From: Gammaproteobacteria bacterium MFB021
Lineage (GTDB): Bacteria > Pseudomonadota > Gammaproteobacteria > Pseudomonadales > Halomonadaceae
Length of the DNA: 64,000 nucleotides
Direction of reading: 5' to 3'
Assembly: GCA_000737985.1 (NCBI GenBank)
Contig: JNVT01000045.1
Coordinates: 33,782 to 97,781 of the forward strand
Below, in pieces: positions 34,915 through 44,231 of this stretch. The position numbers and the translations under genes were made by a program. Under the pieces are notes generated by a model that made no database searches, was not told the DNA's origin, and saw only the letters and a list, made by a program, of their open reading frames with translations. The stretch's first letter is position 1; every line of letters starts with the position of its first letter.

Positions 34915-35796
34915 TCAGTCTCCCAGCCTGCTGCTCCAGCCCAGCTTCGAGCGGCACGCCTCGAAGAAGCTGTGCCCGCGCGGATGGATCAGAGTCAGGC
35001 GCTCGGCCTTGCGGCGCACATAGAGAACGTCACCCGGCTTGCACACCACGCGGGTCTGGCCGTCACAGCTGACATGCGGGTAGGCCTGGTTGATGTCGCC
35101 GATGTGCACGCGGATCTCGCTAGCCGCATCGATCACGATCGGCCGGCTCGACAGCGTGTGCGGGAACATCGGCACCAGGGTGATCGCTTCAAGGCCCGGG
35201 TGGACGATGGGGCCGCCGCCGGAGAGCGCATAGGCGGTGGAGCCAGTGGGCGTGGCCATGATCAGGCCGTCGGAGCGTTGGGAGTAGACGAAGCGGTCAT
35301 CGATGAACAGCTCGAACTCGATCATCCGCGCCGCCTTGCCCGGATGCACCACCACGTCGTTGAGACTGGTGCCGGCGCCGATCAGGCGCTCGCCGCGGTA
35401 GAGTTCGGCGTCGAGCAGAAAGCGCCGTTCGCTGTCGTACTGGCCGTCGAGCACCTCGGCCACCTTCTGTTCGACCTCGTCGGGAGAGATATCGGTGAGA
35501 AAACCGAGCCGCCCGCGGTTGATCCCGAGCACCGGCGTGGCGCTGGTGCACAGCGCCCGGGCCGCGCCCAGCAGGCTGCCGTCGCCGCCGACCACGATCA
35601 CCAGATCGCACAGGGTGCCCAGCTCGCGCCGCCGCGCCTCGCGCTGGCCGTGGGCTTCCAGCAGCGCCGCCGTGCGCTCCTCGATCACGATCTCGCAGCC
35701 GCGGCGCTCGAGGAAGATCAGCAGACGTTTGAGGGTCTCGACGACCTTGTCGCTGCCCAGGCGGCCGATCAGGCCGATGGTGTGGAACGCACTCAT
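34915..35796 (-). CDS. nadK: NAD kinase
   Basis: Phosphorylates NAD to NADP in the cytosol. 293 residues. The catalytic GGDGS is at about 70-74, followed by GINRGRLGFLTDI, and the NAD-binding ATPTGSTAYALSGGGPIVHP segment is intact. First gene of a two-gene operon with the ApaH-like phosphoesterase, which links NADP synthesis with dinucleotide or phosphate turnover by position only. Confidence 0.97.
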   Translation of the reverse strand: MSAFHTIGLIGRLGSDKVVETLKRLLIFLERRGCEIVIEERTAALLEAHGQREARRRELGTLCDLVIVVGGDGSLLGAARALCTSATPVLGINRGRLGFLTDISPDEVEQKVAEVLDGQYDSERRFLLDAELYRGERLIGAGTSLNDVVVHPGKAARMIEFELFIDDRFVYSQRSDGLIMATPTGSTAYALSGGGPIVHPGLEAITLVPMFPHTLSSRPIVIDAASEIRVHIGDINQAYPHVSCDGQTRVVCKPGDVLYVRRKAERLTLIHPRGHSFFEACRSKLGWSSRLGD

Positions 35797-36144
35797 GCAA
35801 CGGATCTCTGACGGCGTATCGGCCGGCCATTATGGGCGCTGCCCGAAGAGGCGGCAAACCGCGCGCCGCTCGAGTGCCGTCAACCCGGCGGCGTGCGTAA
35901 AAAAACGAACATGGCGCGGCTCGACACGCTAAAATTGCCTACCCTGTCGACAGGGACCACCACGCCTATCGACGGGGTAGCGTCCCCACAAGGGAAGACC
36001 GCAAGGGAAATCCGCAGAGGGAACACCTCAGGGAAGGCAGGGCGCGTTCCGTCATCGCCTTTAGCGGTGCGTCGCCACGCTCAGCGGCCACGCCGCCGTT
36101 CGGCGAGATGCGCCTGACTTCGCCATACAGGGAGATAGGGCAAC
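35797..36144. other. Divergent 348-bp gap between nadK and the PQQ dehydrogenase genes
   Basis: No gene seen. A perfect 14-bp palindrome CCCTGTCGACAGGG (35942-35955) lies about 190 bp before the sldB-like start and could be an operator. TAAAAT near 35932 could be a -10 box. GGGAA-rich repeats (CAAGGGAAGACCGCAAGGGAAA) lie around 35990. Confidence 0.4.
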
Positions 36145-36510
36145 ATGCCATCATCGCAATCCAAACCACTCGGCGCCATCGTGCTGCTGCTGGCCGCGCT
36201 CGTCGGCGCGGCAGTCGCCGGTTACGCCTATGTCACCCCGCTGACCGGCGTCAACGGCTCACTCGGCGCACTGGTCGTCATCTTCGCCTGCCTCGCGCTG
36301 GCACTGATGGCGCTGATCCTGATGCCGCTGAAGCATCGCGGCGGCCGCATCTTCTGGCGTCTGCTGGCCCTCGTCGGGCTGATCGGCACCGGCTTCGCCG
36401 GCCTGCTGCTGCACCAGTGGGGCATCGCTGCCGCCATGGTGCTGGGCCTGATCGGGCTGATCCTCGATCTGCGCCGCCCCACCGCCAACCGCCGCGTCGC
36501 ACACGCTTGA
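36145..36510 (+). CDS. Membrane subunit of a PQQ dehydrogenase (SldB-like)
   Basis: 121 residues, four to five hydrophobic helices (starting at about 10, 41, 70 and 92). It is encoded 11 bp upstream of the PQQ-binding subunit. In single-chain membrane glucose/quinate dehydrogenases this region is the N-terminal domain that anchors the enzyme and meets ubiquinone. In Gluconobacter polyol dehydrogenase it is a separate gene, sldB, about this size and in this order. I infer the same arrangement here; no single motif proves it. Confidence 0.75.
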   Translation: MPSSQSKPLGAIVLLLAALVGAAVAGYAYVTPLTGVNGSLGALVVIFACLALALMALILMPLKHRGGRIFWRLLALVGLIGTGFAGLLLHQWGIAAAMVLGLIGLILDLRRPTANRRVAHA

Positions 36511-36521
36511 GGAGCCGTCAT

Positions 36522-38633
36522 ATGCCGACTTTCGGAATCACCCCACAACGCCTCGGCACGGCGACCGCTCTGGCTCTGATGCTGGCGCCGCTGCCGCTGC
36601 TGGCTCAGGAGGCCGACAGCGCTCAGGCCCCCGCGAGCCAGACCCAGGACGCCGCCCAGAACCAGGACAGTGCCCAGACCCAGGATAGCGTCCAGGCCCA
36701 GGGCAACAACCAGAGCCAGGATGCCGCTCAGTCTCAGGACACGGCCCAGGCCCGGCGCGCCGATGTTCCGCTGGTCCCGACCCAGCCGACCTGGAACACC
36801 TTCCACGGTCAGAACAACGCTCAGAAGTACAGCCCGCTCGACCAGATCAACGTCGACAACGTCGGCCAGCTGGAGAAGGTCTGGGAAGTGCACACCGGCG
36901 ATGTCTCCGACGGCAGCGGCGACATCCCCGCCACGGTGTGGTCGGCGACCCCGATCTTCGCCAATGACACCCTGTATATCGGTACGCCCTTCTACCGTCT
37001 GCTGGCGCTGGACCCGGCCACCGGCGAGCAGAAATGGAGCTTCGATACCCACTCCAAGCTCGAAGCTCTGACCCAGCCGGTGCTCAAGAACCGCGGCGTG
37101 GCCTACTGGGAAGCCAAGGATCCACAGCCCGGCCAGGCGTGCCAGAAGATCGTCTACATGGGCACCATGGACGCACAGCTGTTCGCGCTCGACGCCGACA
37201 CCGGCAAGCCGTGCCAGGACTTCGCCGACAATGGCGTGCTCGACGTCAACCAGTGGAACACCACCCACGCCAAGTGGCCGCTGTCGATCCTGCAGCCGCC
37301 GACCGTGGTCGGCGACCACCTGATCTTCGGCTGGGCCGGCAAGGACTGGGCCTTCGAGACCGCACCGCCGGGCACCGTGTTCTCGATCGACGCGCGCACC
37401 GGCAAGCGTGAGTGGACCTTCGAGGCGCTGTCGCCGGAGATGCGCGAGAAGAGCGGCACCGCCAACGTCTGGACCCAGATGTCGGTGGACGAGGCCCACG
37501 GCCTGATCTATCTCCCGGTCTCCTCGCCGTCGCCCAACTACTGGGGTGGCAACCGCACCGAGTCGGCGCCGCTGGCGACCTCGACCACCGCGCTCGACGT
37601 CGACACCGGCAAGGTCGTGTGGTCGCGCCAGTGGGTGCATCACGATGTCTGGGACTATGACATCAACGCCGCGCCCACGCTGATGGATATCACCGTCGAC
37701 GGCAAGCAGATCCCGGCGCTGATCCAGGCCACCAAGATGGGCTTTCTGTTCGTGGTCAATCGCCTGACCGGCGAGGACGTGTGGCCGATCGAAGAGCGCC
37801 CGGTACCCCAGGGCGACGGCTCGGTGAAAGGCGAGGTCTACGCCAAGACCCAGCCGTTCCCGACCAAGCCGGCACCGCTGCTCGACCAGTCGAAGAAGCC
37901 CAAGATCTGGGAACTCGCCGACATGGTCGGTGGCGGTCAGTGCTCGAGGCTGTGGGACAACCTCTACTACGAGGGCATGTACACCCCGCCGACCACGCAA
38001 GGCGAAGGCACCCTGGCCTACCCGGACAGCGCCGGCGGCGTGCAGTGGGGCGGCGTCGCCTTCGATCCGCAGAGCCAGACCGCGATCGTCAACGTTTCGC
38101 ACATCGTGCAAACGATCAAACTCTACGATCGCGAGGCTTACAAGAAGGCGGACAGCGGCTCCGGCAACGAGAGCGGATTCTCGCCGCAGGAAGGCGCGCC
38201 CTATGGCATGCGTCTGAACGTCGCCAGCAACTGGCTCGGCATGCCGTGCTGGGAGCCGCCGTTCGGTGAACTGGTGGCGCTGGACATGCACACCGGTGAC
38301 GTCAAGTGGCGGCGTCCGGTCGGCGCCTCGCAGCAGTACGGCTTCTTCATGCCGGAGCGCTGGGGTTCGCCGACCATCGGCGGGCCGGCCGTCACCGCCG
38401 GCGGGCTGATCTTCATCGGCGCCTCGATGGATGCCAAGCTGCGCGCCTACTCGCTGGAGAGCGGCGAAGAGCTGTGGTCCGACCAAGCCCAGGCCCCGGC
38501 CGTCGCCAACCCGGCGGTATACGAGTACAAGGGACGTGAATACGTCGCTTTCGTCGCCGGTGGCAACACCATCCTCAAGGATCAGGTGGGTGACCAGGTC
38601 GTGGTCTACGCGCTGCCGCAGGACAAGCAGTAA
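36522..38633 (+). CDS. Periplasmic PQQ-dependent dehydrogenase subunit (SldA/Gcd-like)
   Basis: 703 residues. A signal peptide (LALMLAPLPLLAQ) is followed by an odd Gln/Asp/Ala-rich linker (about residues 32-78) of degenerate QxQDxAQ units, then an eight-bladed beta-propeller. PQQ-enzyme marks include SATPIFANDTLYIGTPF, the SSPSPNYWGGNR loop, WVHHDVWDYDINAAPT and GMPCWEPPFGELVALD. It oxidises a sugar, polyol or cyclitol in the periplasm and passes electrons to quinone; the substrate is uncertain. GAGGAG seven bases before the ATG at 36522 sets the start. Confidence 0.88.
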   Translation: MPTFGITPQRLGTATALALMLAPLPLLAQEADSAQAPASQTQDAAQNQDSAQTQDSVQAQGNNQSQDAAQSQDTAQARRADVPLVPTQPTWNTFHGQNNAQKYSPLDQINVDNVGQLEKVWEVHTGDVSDGSGDIPATVWSATPIFANDTLYIGTPFYRLLALDPATGEQKWSFDTHSKLEALTQPVLKNRGVAYWEAKDPQPGQACQKIVYMGTMDAQLFALDADTGKPCQDFADNGVLDVNQWNTTHAKWPLSILQPPTVVGDHLIFGWAGKDWAFETAPPGTVFSIDARTGKREWTFEALSPEMREKSGTANVWTQMSVDEAHGLIYLPVSSPSPNYWGGNRTESAPLATSTTALDVDTGKVVWSRQWVHHDVWDYDINAAPTLMDITVDGKQIPALIQATKMGFLFVVNRLTGEDVWPIEERPVPQGDGSVKGEVYAKTQPFPTKPAPLLDQSKKPKIWELADMVGGGQCSRLWDNLYYEGMYTPPTTQGEGTLAYPDSAGGVQWGGVAFDPQSQTAIVNVSHIVQTIKLYDREAYKKADSGSGNESGFSPQEGAPYGMRLNVASNWLGMPCWEPPFGELVALDMHTGDVKWRRPVGASQQYGFFMPERWGSPTIGGPAVTAGGLIFIGASMDAKLRAYSLESGEELWSDQAQAPAVANPAVYEYKGREYVAFVAGGNTILKDQVGDQVVVYALPQDKQ

Positions 38634-38657
38634 GCGTTAGCCACACCGCGAGATACA

Positions 38658-38683
38658 GGGGGAGCGCAATGCTCCCCCTTTTT
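38658..38683 (+). terminator. Terminator of the PQQ dehydrogenase operon
   Basis: GGGGGAGC / GCTCCCCC stem, loop GCAAT, followed by TTTTT, 25 bp after the stop. Confidence 0.93.
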
Positions 38684-38949
38684 GTGTGTGCACCTTCCCT
38701 GGTGCACACCCTGCGGGCCGCCTTCGGCGTCCAACATCGTTCCCGACGATCTTGTGTGTCTGCCATCCCTGGCAGGCCCCCTTCGGGCCGTCGCTAATCG
38801 AGCCCGACCTTCGTCGCAGCGTAAAAATCAGAACACCCGCCGACTTTCATTAGAGCACCCTCTGTTCCGATACTCGATCGGGCGTCTGCGACACAGCCGA
38901 ATGGTCAGTGCGCGGATGCGCCCCATCCAATAACAACGAGGTCGCGGCC
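38684..38949. other. Intergenic region with short hairpins before the DUF3100 cluster
   Basis: Contains GTGTGCACC / GGTGCACAC and CTGCCATCCCTGGCAG small hairpins and CCTTCGGGCC-type stretches near 38685-38800. The CCATCCCTGGC word also occurs in repeat family 2 and near 54556. No gene is seen; the promoter of the DUF3100 cluster must be here. Confidence 0.45.
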
Positions 38950-40242
38950 ATGTCCCTCCACCGACTGCTCGACTGGCGCCTGCACCTGATCGTGGTCATC
39001 GTGTCCCTGATCAGCGAGGCGATCGGTATTCTCAAGATTCCGCTGGGTCCCGGCACCCTGCTGCTGCTACCGCTGTTCTACGCCTTCATTCTCGGCGTGC
39101 TGCTCAACCCGCATCTGTTCAGCGCCACTCGACGCTACGTGCCGGAGCGCGTCAGTCAGGCGGCCACCCCGCTGATCCTGATCTCGATCATGCCGTTCAT
39201 CGCACGCTTCGGTTCGACCATCGGCCCGGCGATCGACCAGATCATCAGCGCCGGCCCGGCATTGATCCTGCAAGAGCTTGGCAACCTCGGCACCATGCTG
39301 GTGGCACTGCCGGTGGCGGTCGTGGTGCTGAAGATGGGTCGCGAGGCGGTGGGCGCCACCTACTCGATCGCGCGCGAGCCGAATATCGCCATCATCTCCG
39401 ACAAGTACGGCCTCAAGGGACCGGAAGGCGTCGGCGTGATGGGGGTCTATGTGGTCGGTACCATGTTCGGCACCCTGTGGTTCGCGCTGATGGCCGGCTA
39501 TCTCGCCTCGCTCGGCGTGTTCGATCCGCGCGCTCTGGCCATGGCCTGCGGGGTCGGCAGCGGCAGCATGGTCGCGGCCTGCTCCGGTGCCCTCGCCGGT
39601 GCTCTGCCGGGGATGGCCGACGACCTGCTCGCCTTCGCCGGGGCCAGCAATCTGCTGACCTACGCCACCGGGCTCTACGTCTCGCTGTTCATCGCCCTGC
39701 CGGTGGCGGAGTGGCTCTATCGGCGCCTGGCCGGCCTGCGCCGCAGCGCCACCGAGGCGACCCCGGATGCCGGGATGACAGCTGCCGAGGTCGCCCCCGA
39801 CGAGCGCCCCGAGCAGCACCTGGGCAAGACCGCTGCGGTACTGGCAGCAGCCTGTGCCGTGGGCTGGATCGCCAACACCGTCAACGGCAGTTCGCTGCTG
39901 ACCGCGCTGCCGGGCATGACGATCCTCTACGTGATGACCCTGATCGGCCTGGTGCTGACCCGCATCGTGCCCTTCTATCTGCCCGGCGTGGCCTGGGTCT
40001 CGCTGGTCAGCATCGTGATGACGCTGCCCTTCTTCCCCGGCAGCGCCTGGATCGTCGAGCGCCTGGCGGCGGTCAACTTCCTCGCCATCGTCACCCCGGT
40101 ATTGGCGTATGCCGGCCTGGCCCTGAGCCGGCGCGAATTCAGCATGTTCCGGCGCACCGGCTGGAAGCTGATCGTGGTCTCGCTGCTGGTCTTCACCGGC
40201 ACCTACATCGGCTCCGCGGTCGTCGCGCAAGTGCTGCTCTGA
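38950..40242 (+). CDS. DUF3100 multi-pass membrane protein, probable transporter
   Basis: 430 residues, about 11-12 hydrophobic helices, with a charged cytoplasmic loop near the middle (about residues 265-300, rich in Glu/Asp/Arg). It matches DUF3100: a conserved ISEAIGILKIPLGPGTLLLLPL near the N-terminus and GVGVMGVYVVGTMFGTLW, CGVGSGSMVAACSGAL later. Members are found beside M20 amidohydrolases, as here, and are thought to be permeases. First gene of a same-strand cluster; GAGG eight bases before the ATG at 38950. Confidence 0.85.
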   Translation: MSLHRLLDWRLHLIVVIVSLISEAIGILKIPLGPGTLLLLPLFYAFILGVLLNPHLFSATRRYVPERVSQAATPLILISIMPFIARFGSTIGPAIDQIISAGPALILQELGNLGTMLVALPVAVVVLKMGREAVGATYSIAREPNIAIISDKYGLKGPEGVGVMGVYVVGTMFGTLWFALMAGYLASLGVFDPRALAMACGVGSGSMVAACSGALAGALPGMADDLLAFAGASNLLTYATGLYVSLFIALPVAEWLYRRLAGLRRSATEATPDAGMTAAEVAPDERPEQHLGKTAAVLAAACAVGWIANTVNGSSLLTALPGMTILYVMTLIGLVLTRIVPFYLPGVAWVSLVSIVMTLPFFPGSAWIVERLAAVNFLAIVTPVLAYAGLALSRREFSMFRRTGWKLIVVSLLVFTGTYIGSAVVAQVLL

Positions 40243-40341
40243 GCCACGCCGCCACTCGCCCGCCACTCATCCACCACTGGCACTCGAGGCGCCGGTTCGC
40301 GATGTCGCCCCGGCGCCCGTCCCACACCGCAGGAGATGCGC

Positions 40342-41502
40342 ATGAACCAGCCCGTCGCCTTTCCCGACGCTGCCACCCTGAAGGCGTGGCGTCACGACTT
40401 CCACCGCCATCCCGAGATCGCCTTCGAGGAGCACCGCACCCACGACCGGATCGTCGCCATCCTGCGCGAGCACGGCCTCGAACCGGTCACCGGCCTGGGC
40501 GGCGGTACCGGCGTGGTGGTGACCATCGAGGGTCGCCGCGGCCCCGGCCCCAGCATCGGCCTGCGCGCCGACATCGATGCGCTGCCGATCGAGGAGGCCA
40601 ACGACCTCGACTACCGCTCGACGATCCCTGGACGCATGCACGCCTGCGGCCACGACGGCCACACCACCATGCTGCTAGGGGCCGCCTGCGCCCTGGCCCG
40701 TGACCCGGATTTCGCCGGCACCCTGCACTGCATCTTCCAGCCCGCCGAGGAGAACGAGGGTGGCGCCCGGGTGATGGTCGAGGAGGGGCTGTTCACGCGC
40801 TTCCCCATGGACGCGGTCTACGGCCTGCACAACTGGCCCGGGCTGCCGGTGGGCGAAGCCGCGGTGCACGACACCGCAGTAATGGCCGCCTTCGACGTCT
40901 TCACGCTGACGCTCAAGGGGCGCGGCTGCCATGCCGCCATGCCCCATCTGGGCGACGATACCCTGCTCGCCGCCTGCCAGCTGGCGACCCAGCTGCAGGG
41001 CGTGATCAGCCGCGAGACCCCGGCCCACCAGTCCGCAGTGCTCAGCATCACCCAATTCCACGCCGGCGACGCCTTCAACGTGGTCCCCGGCACGGTGGAG
41101 CTGCGCGGCACCGTGCGCTGCTTCGACGCCGCGCTCAAGGCGCGCCTGGAGCAGCGCCTGCGTGACGCCGTGGCGGCCTGCGCGGCCTTCCACGGCCTCA
41201 CCGCCGAGCTCGACTATCAGGCGCGCTATCCGGCCACGCTCAACGCCCCCGAGCACGCCGCCCGCTGCGCCGAGGTGCTCGAAGGTCTGCCACAGATCAC
41301 CCGGGTCCACCGCGATCTGCCGCCGAGCATGGGCTCGGAGGATTTTGCCTTCATGCTGGCCGAACGCCCCGGCGCCTATATCTGGCTCGGCAACGGCGAC
41401 AGCGCCGCGCTGCACAATCCGGCCTACGACTTCAACGACGCCCTGGCGCCGCTCGGCGTGGCCTACTGGCAAGCCCTGGCCCGCGCGCTGCTCGCGGCCT
41501 GA
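40342..41502 (+). CDS. M20 family aminoacylase/amidohydrolase (hippurate hydrolase-like)
   Basis: 386 residues, di-zinc peptidase fold. It opens with WRHDFHRHPEIAFEE, then LRADIDALPI, MHACGHDGHTTMLLGAA, the bridging Glu pair in FQPAEENEGGA, and GCHAAMPHLGDD of the lid domain. These enzymes hydrolyse N-acyl or N-aroyl amino acids. AGGAG six bases before the ATG at 40342 supports that start over 40336. It follows the DUF3100 gene after 99 bp and probably deacylates the imported compound. Confidence 0.93.
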   Translation: MNQPVAFPDAATLKAWRHDFHRHPEIAFEEHRTHDRIVAILREHGLEPVTGLGGGTGVVVTIEGRRGPGPSIGLRADIDALPIEEANDLDYRSTIPGRMHACGHDGHTTMLLGAACALARDPDFAGTLHCIFQPAEENEGGARVMVEEGLFTRFPMDAVYGLHNWPGLPVGEAAVHDTAVMAAFDVFTLTLKGRGCHAAMPHLGDDTLLAACQLATQLQGVISRETPAHQSAVLSITQFHAGDAFNVVPGTVELRGTVRCFDAALKARLEQRLRDAVAACAAFHGLTAELDYQARYPATLNAPEHAARCAEVLEGLPQITRVHRDLPPSMGSEDFAFMLAERPGAYIWLGNGDSAALHNPAYDFNDALAPLGVAYWQALARALLAA

Positions 41503-41597
41503 ATCCGACCCGCGCAGTCCCTACCGAGCGCCGCCCGGCGGCAGCGCTCGGCGTAGGAGACCTGCGCTCCGTGTCACCGCGACAAGAGGTTATCGAT

Positions 41598-42506
41598 ATG
41601 AAAATCACCGTGATCGGCCTCGGCCAGATGGGCGGCAACATGGCCCTGACCCTGCACAAGGCCGGCTTCGACGTCACCGGCAGCGATGTTTTCGACACCG
41701 CACGAGAGCGCCTGGCGGACCTGGGGCTGGCGGTGGCCGCCCCCAGCGAGCTGCCCGCCAGCGATGTCTATCTGCTCTCGCTGCCGACCTCGGCCCAGGT
41801 ACGCGAGGTGATCGAGCAGGCCCCCGGCCTGCTCGCCACGGCGCCCCGCGGCAGCGTCATCGTCGACACCTCCACCAGCGACCCGGTGGTCAGCCGCGAA
41901 CTCGCCGCCAAGGTCCTCGAGGCCGGCCTCGAATGGCTCGACGCACCGGTCAGCGGCGGCCCCAAGGGGGCGGCCAGTGGCCGGCTCGGCATGCTGCTGG
42001 GCGGCGAACCGGCAACGGTGGCACGCCTGGAACCGATGCTCGCGGCGATGTCGGCCAAGCGCACCCATGTCGGTGGCCCGGGCAGCGGCCACGTGGTCAA
42101 GCTGGCCAACAACTATCTCTGTGCCAGCAACCTGCTCGCCACCGCCGAGGCGGTGACGCTGGCCGCCAAGGCCGGGGTCGATCCGGCAGCCTGTCTGGCC
42201 GGCCTCAACAGCGGCTCCGGACGCAGTGCGGTGAGCGAGGTCAACTTTCCCGAGTGGATTCTCTCCGGGCGCTTCGACTCCGGCTTCACCAGCGGCCTGA
42301 TGCGCAAGGACCTGCGCCTGGCGCGGGATGCCGCCGCCGGCCTAGGGCTCGATCTCGGCCTGCTCGAACGGGTGGTCGACGGCTGGCATGCCGACCCCGA
42401 CCGGCCCGCAGACAGCGACGACTTCAACCATATCGCCTCGCCCCTGCTGGCGCAGGCGGGACTCGACTTCACCACCCTTGACCCGCGCGAGGAGCCTGCC
42501 CGATGA
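41598..42506 (+). CDS. NAD(P)-dependent beta-hydroxyacid dehydrogenase
   Basis: 302 residues of the 3-hydroxyisobutyrate/tartronate-semialdehyde dehydrogenase family. A Rossmann start GLGQMGGNMA (about residues 7-16), substrate loop DAPVSGGPKGAASG (about 123-136) and catalytic Lys in GHVVKLANNYL (Lys near 171) are all present. It oxidises a beta-hydroxy acid to a semialdehyde. The stop overlaps the start of the aldehyde dehydrogenase gene by four bases (ATGA), so the semialdehyde product may be passed directly on; this is inference. Confidence 0.92.
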   Translation: MKITVIGLGQMGGNMALTLHKAGFDVTGSDVFDTARERLADLGLAVAAPSELPASDVYLLSLPTSAQVREVIEQAPGLLATAPRGSVIVDTSTSDPVVSRELAAKVLEAGLEWLDAPVSGGPKGAASGRLGMLLGGEPATVARLEPMLAAMSAKRTHVGGPGSGHVVKLANNYLCASNLLATAEAVTLAAKAGVDPAACLAGLNSGSGRSAVSEVNFPEWILSGRFDSGFTSGLMRKDLRLARDAAAGLGLDLGLLERVVDGWHADPDRPADSDDFNHIASPLLAQAGLDFTTLDPREEPAR

Positions 42507-44062
42507 ATGCCCTGGAGACCCAAGCCCGCGATCGTCTGGCCGATCTGCTGATGCGCTTCGGCCTGTCGCTGGAGCGCGGCGACACCCCTTGCAGCAACTG
42601 GATCGACGGCGAGCTGGTCAGCGGCGAGGGGGAAGCCATCGCGCTGATCCACCCCGCCACCGGCGGCGCGCTGATCGACTACCGCGACGCCGATGCGGCG
42701 CTGGTGGATCATGCCGTCGCCGCCGCGAGCCGAGCCCAGGTCGAGTGGATGGCGCTCACCGCCAGCGAGCGCGGCCGCCGCATGCTGAGCGCGGTGCGCC
42801 GCCTGGAGGGTCACGAGGAGACGCTGGCCCAGCTCGAGAGCGTGGTCGCCGGCAAGCCGATCCGCGACTGCCGCGGCGAGGTGGGCAAGGTGCGCGAGAT
42901 GTTCGAGTACTACGCCGGCTGGTGCGACAAGCAGCATGGCGAAGTGATTCCGGTACCCACCAGCCATCTCAACTATGTGCGCCATGTCCCGTTCGGCGTA
43001 GTGGGCCAGATCACCCCGTGGAACGCGCCGATGTTCACCTGCGCCTGGCAGCTGGCGCCGGCGCTCGCGGCGGGCAACGGGGTGGTGCTCAAGCCCTCGG
43101 AACTGACCCCGTTCTCCTCGGTGGTGATCGCTCGCCTGCTCGAGTCCGGCGGCCTGCCGCGGGGGCTGATCAATATCGTCAACGGTCTCGGGCCCACGAC
43201 CGGCACGGCGCTCACCGGGCACGACGGCATCAGCAAGCTGGTGTTCGTCGGCTCGCCGGCCAGCGGCCGGGTGATCGCCGAAGCCGGCGCCCGGCGCCTG
43301 GTGCCGAGCGTGCTCGAACTGGGTGGCAAGTCGGCCAATATCGTGTTCGCCGATGCCAGGCTCGACGATGCCGTGGCCGGCGCCCAGGCGGCGATCTTCG
43401 CGGCGGCCGGGCAGAGCTGCGTGGCCGGTTCGCGGCTGCTGATCCAGCGCGAGATCTATGACGAGGTGGTCGAGCGGGTGGCCCGCGCCGCCAGCCAGAT
43501 CGCGATCGGCCTGCCGGAAGAAGAGGCCACGCGCATGGGGCCGCTGCAGAACGCGCGCCAGTTCGAGCGTGTCAGCGCCATGCTCGAACGCGCCCGCGAC
43601 GCCGGCGCCCGGGTGGTCACCGGCGGCACGCGACCGGCCGGGCTGCCCGATGGTGCCGATGGCTACTATCTGGCGCCGACTCTGCTGGCCGATGTCACTC
43701 CGGAGATGGAGATCGCCTGCGAAGAGGTGTTCGGCCCGGTGCTGGTGGCCCTGCCCTTCGACGACGAGGCCGACGCCATTCGCCTGGCCAACGCCACCCG
43801 CTTCGGCCTGGCCGGCGCGGTCTGGACCCAGGACCCGGCCCGCGCCCATCGCGTCGCCGCGCAGCTGCGCGCCGGCACGGTGTGGATCAACAGCTACAAG
43901 GCGATCAACGTGATGTCGCCGTTCGGTGGCTTCCGCGACAGCGGCTTCGGCCGCTCCAGCGGACTCGACGGCCTGCGCGAGTACAGCGTGCCCCAGAGCG
44001 TCTGGGTCGAGACCGCCAGCGAGGCCAGCGTCGCCATGGGCTACGGCGACGGCAAGGCGTGA
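42503..44062 (+). CDS. Aldehyde dehydrogenase family protein
   Basis: 519 residues, cytosolic NAD(P)-dependent. The general-base Glu is at about 272 in LELGGKSANIVFADA and the catalytic Cys at about 306 in AAGQSCVAGSRLL; TPWNAPMFT lines the cofactor site. An extra N-terminal stretch of about 30 residues precedes the usual start. It starts inside the stop of the hydroxyacid dehydrogenase gene (ATGA), which indicates coupled translation. The likely substrate is the semialdehyde made by that enzyme. Confidence 0.94.
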   Translation: MNALETQARDRLADLLMRFGLSLERGDTPCSNWIDGELVSGEGEAIALIHPATGGALIDYRDADAALVDHAVAAASRAQVEWMALTASERGRRMLSAVRRLEGHEETLAQLESVVAGKPIRDCRGEVGKVREMFEYYAGWCDKQHGEVIPVPTSHLNYVRHVPFGVVGQITPWNAPMFTCAWQLAPALAAGNGVVLKPSELTPFSSVVIARLLESGGLPRGLINIVNGLGPTTGTALTGHDGISKLVFVGSPASGRVIAEAGARRLVPSVLELGGKSANIVFADARLDDAVAGAQAAIFAAAGQSCVAGSRLLIQREIYDEVVERVARAASQIAIGLPEEEATRMGPLQNARQFERVSAMLERARDAGARVVTGGTRPAGLPDGADGYYLAPTLLADVTPEMEIACEEVFGPVLVALPFDDEADAIRLANATRFGLAGAVWTQDPARAHRVAAQLRAGTVWINSYKAINVMSPFGGFRDSGFGRSSGLDGLREYSVPQSVWVETASEASVAMGYGDGKA

Positions 44063-44231
44063 GCGCCGCGCACGCTGGGTGCCATCGCGGCTCAGCGTGC
44101 GCCACGCTCCCGACCTCGGGCGACAGAGATACCCCGCGCGAAACATGACCGGCATCTCAACAGGCGCTGGCGCCGCTCACGTTTCCACGTCAGGATAGCT
44201 CGATCCCCCGAGCTACCGCTGGAGCCCCGTG

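Noticed and set aside
36228..38486. 752-residue ORF opposite the PQQ dehydrogenase genes
   Set aside because: Long only because GC-rich antisense frames lack stops; no protein-like motif.
42113..44155. 680-residue ORF opposite the aldehyde dehydrogenase
   Set aside because: Antisense shadow; His/Gly/Ala-rich and without any family feature.
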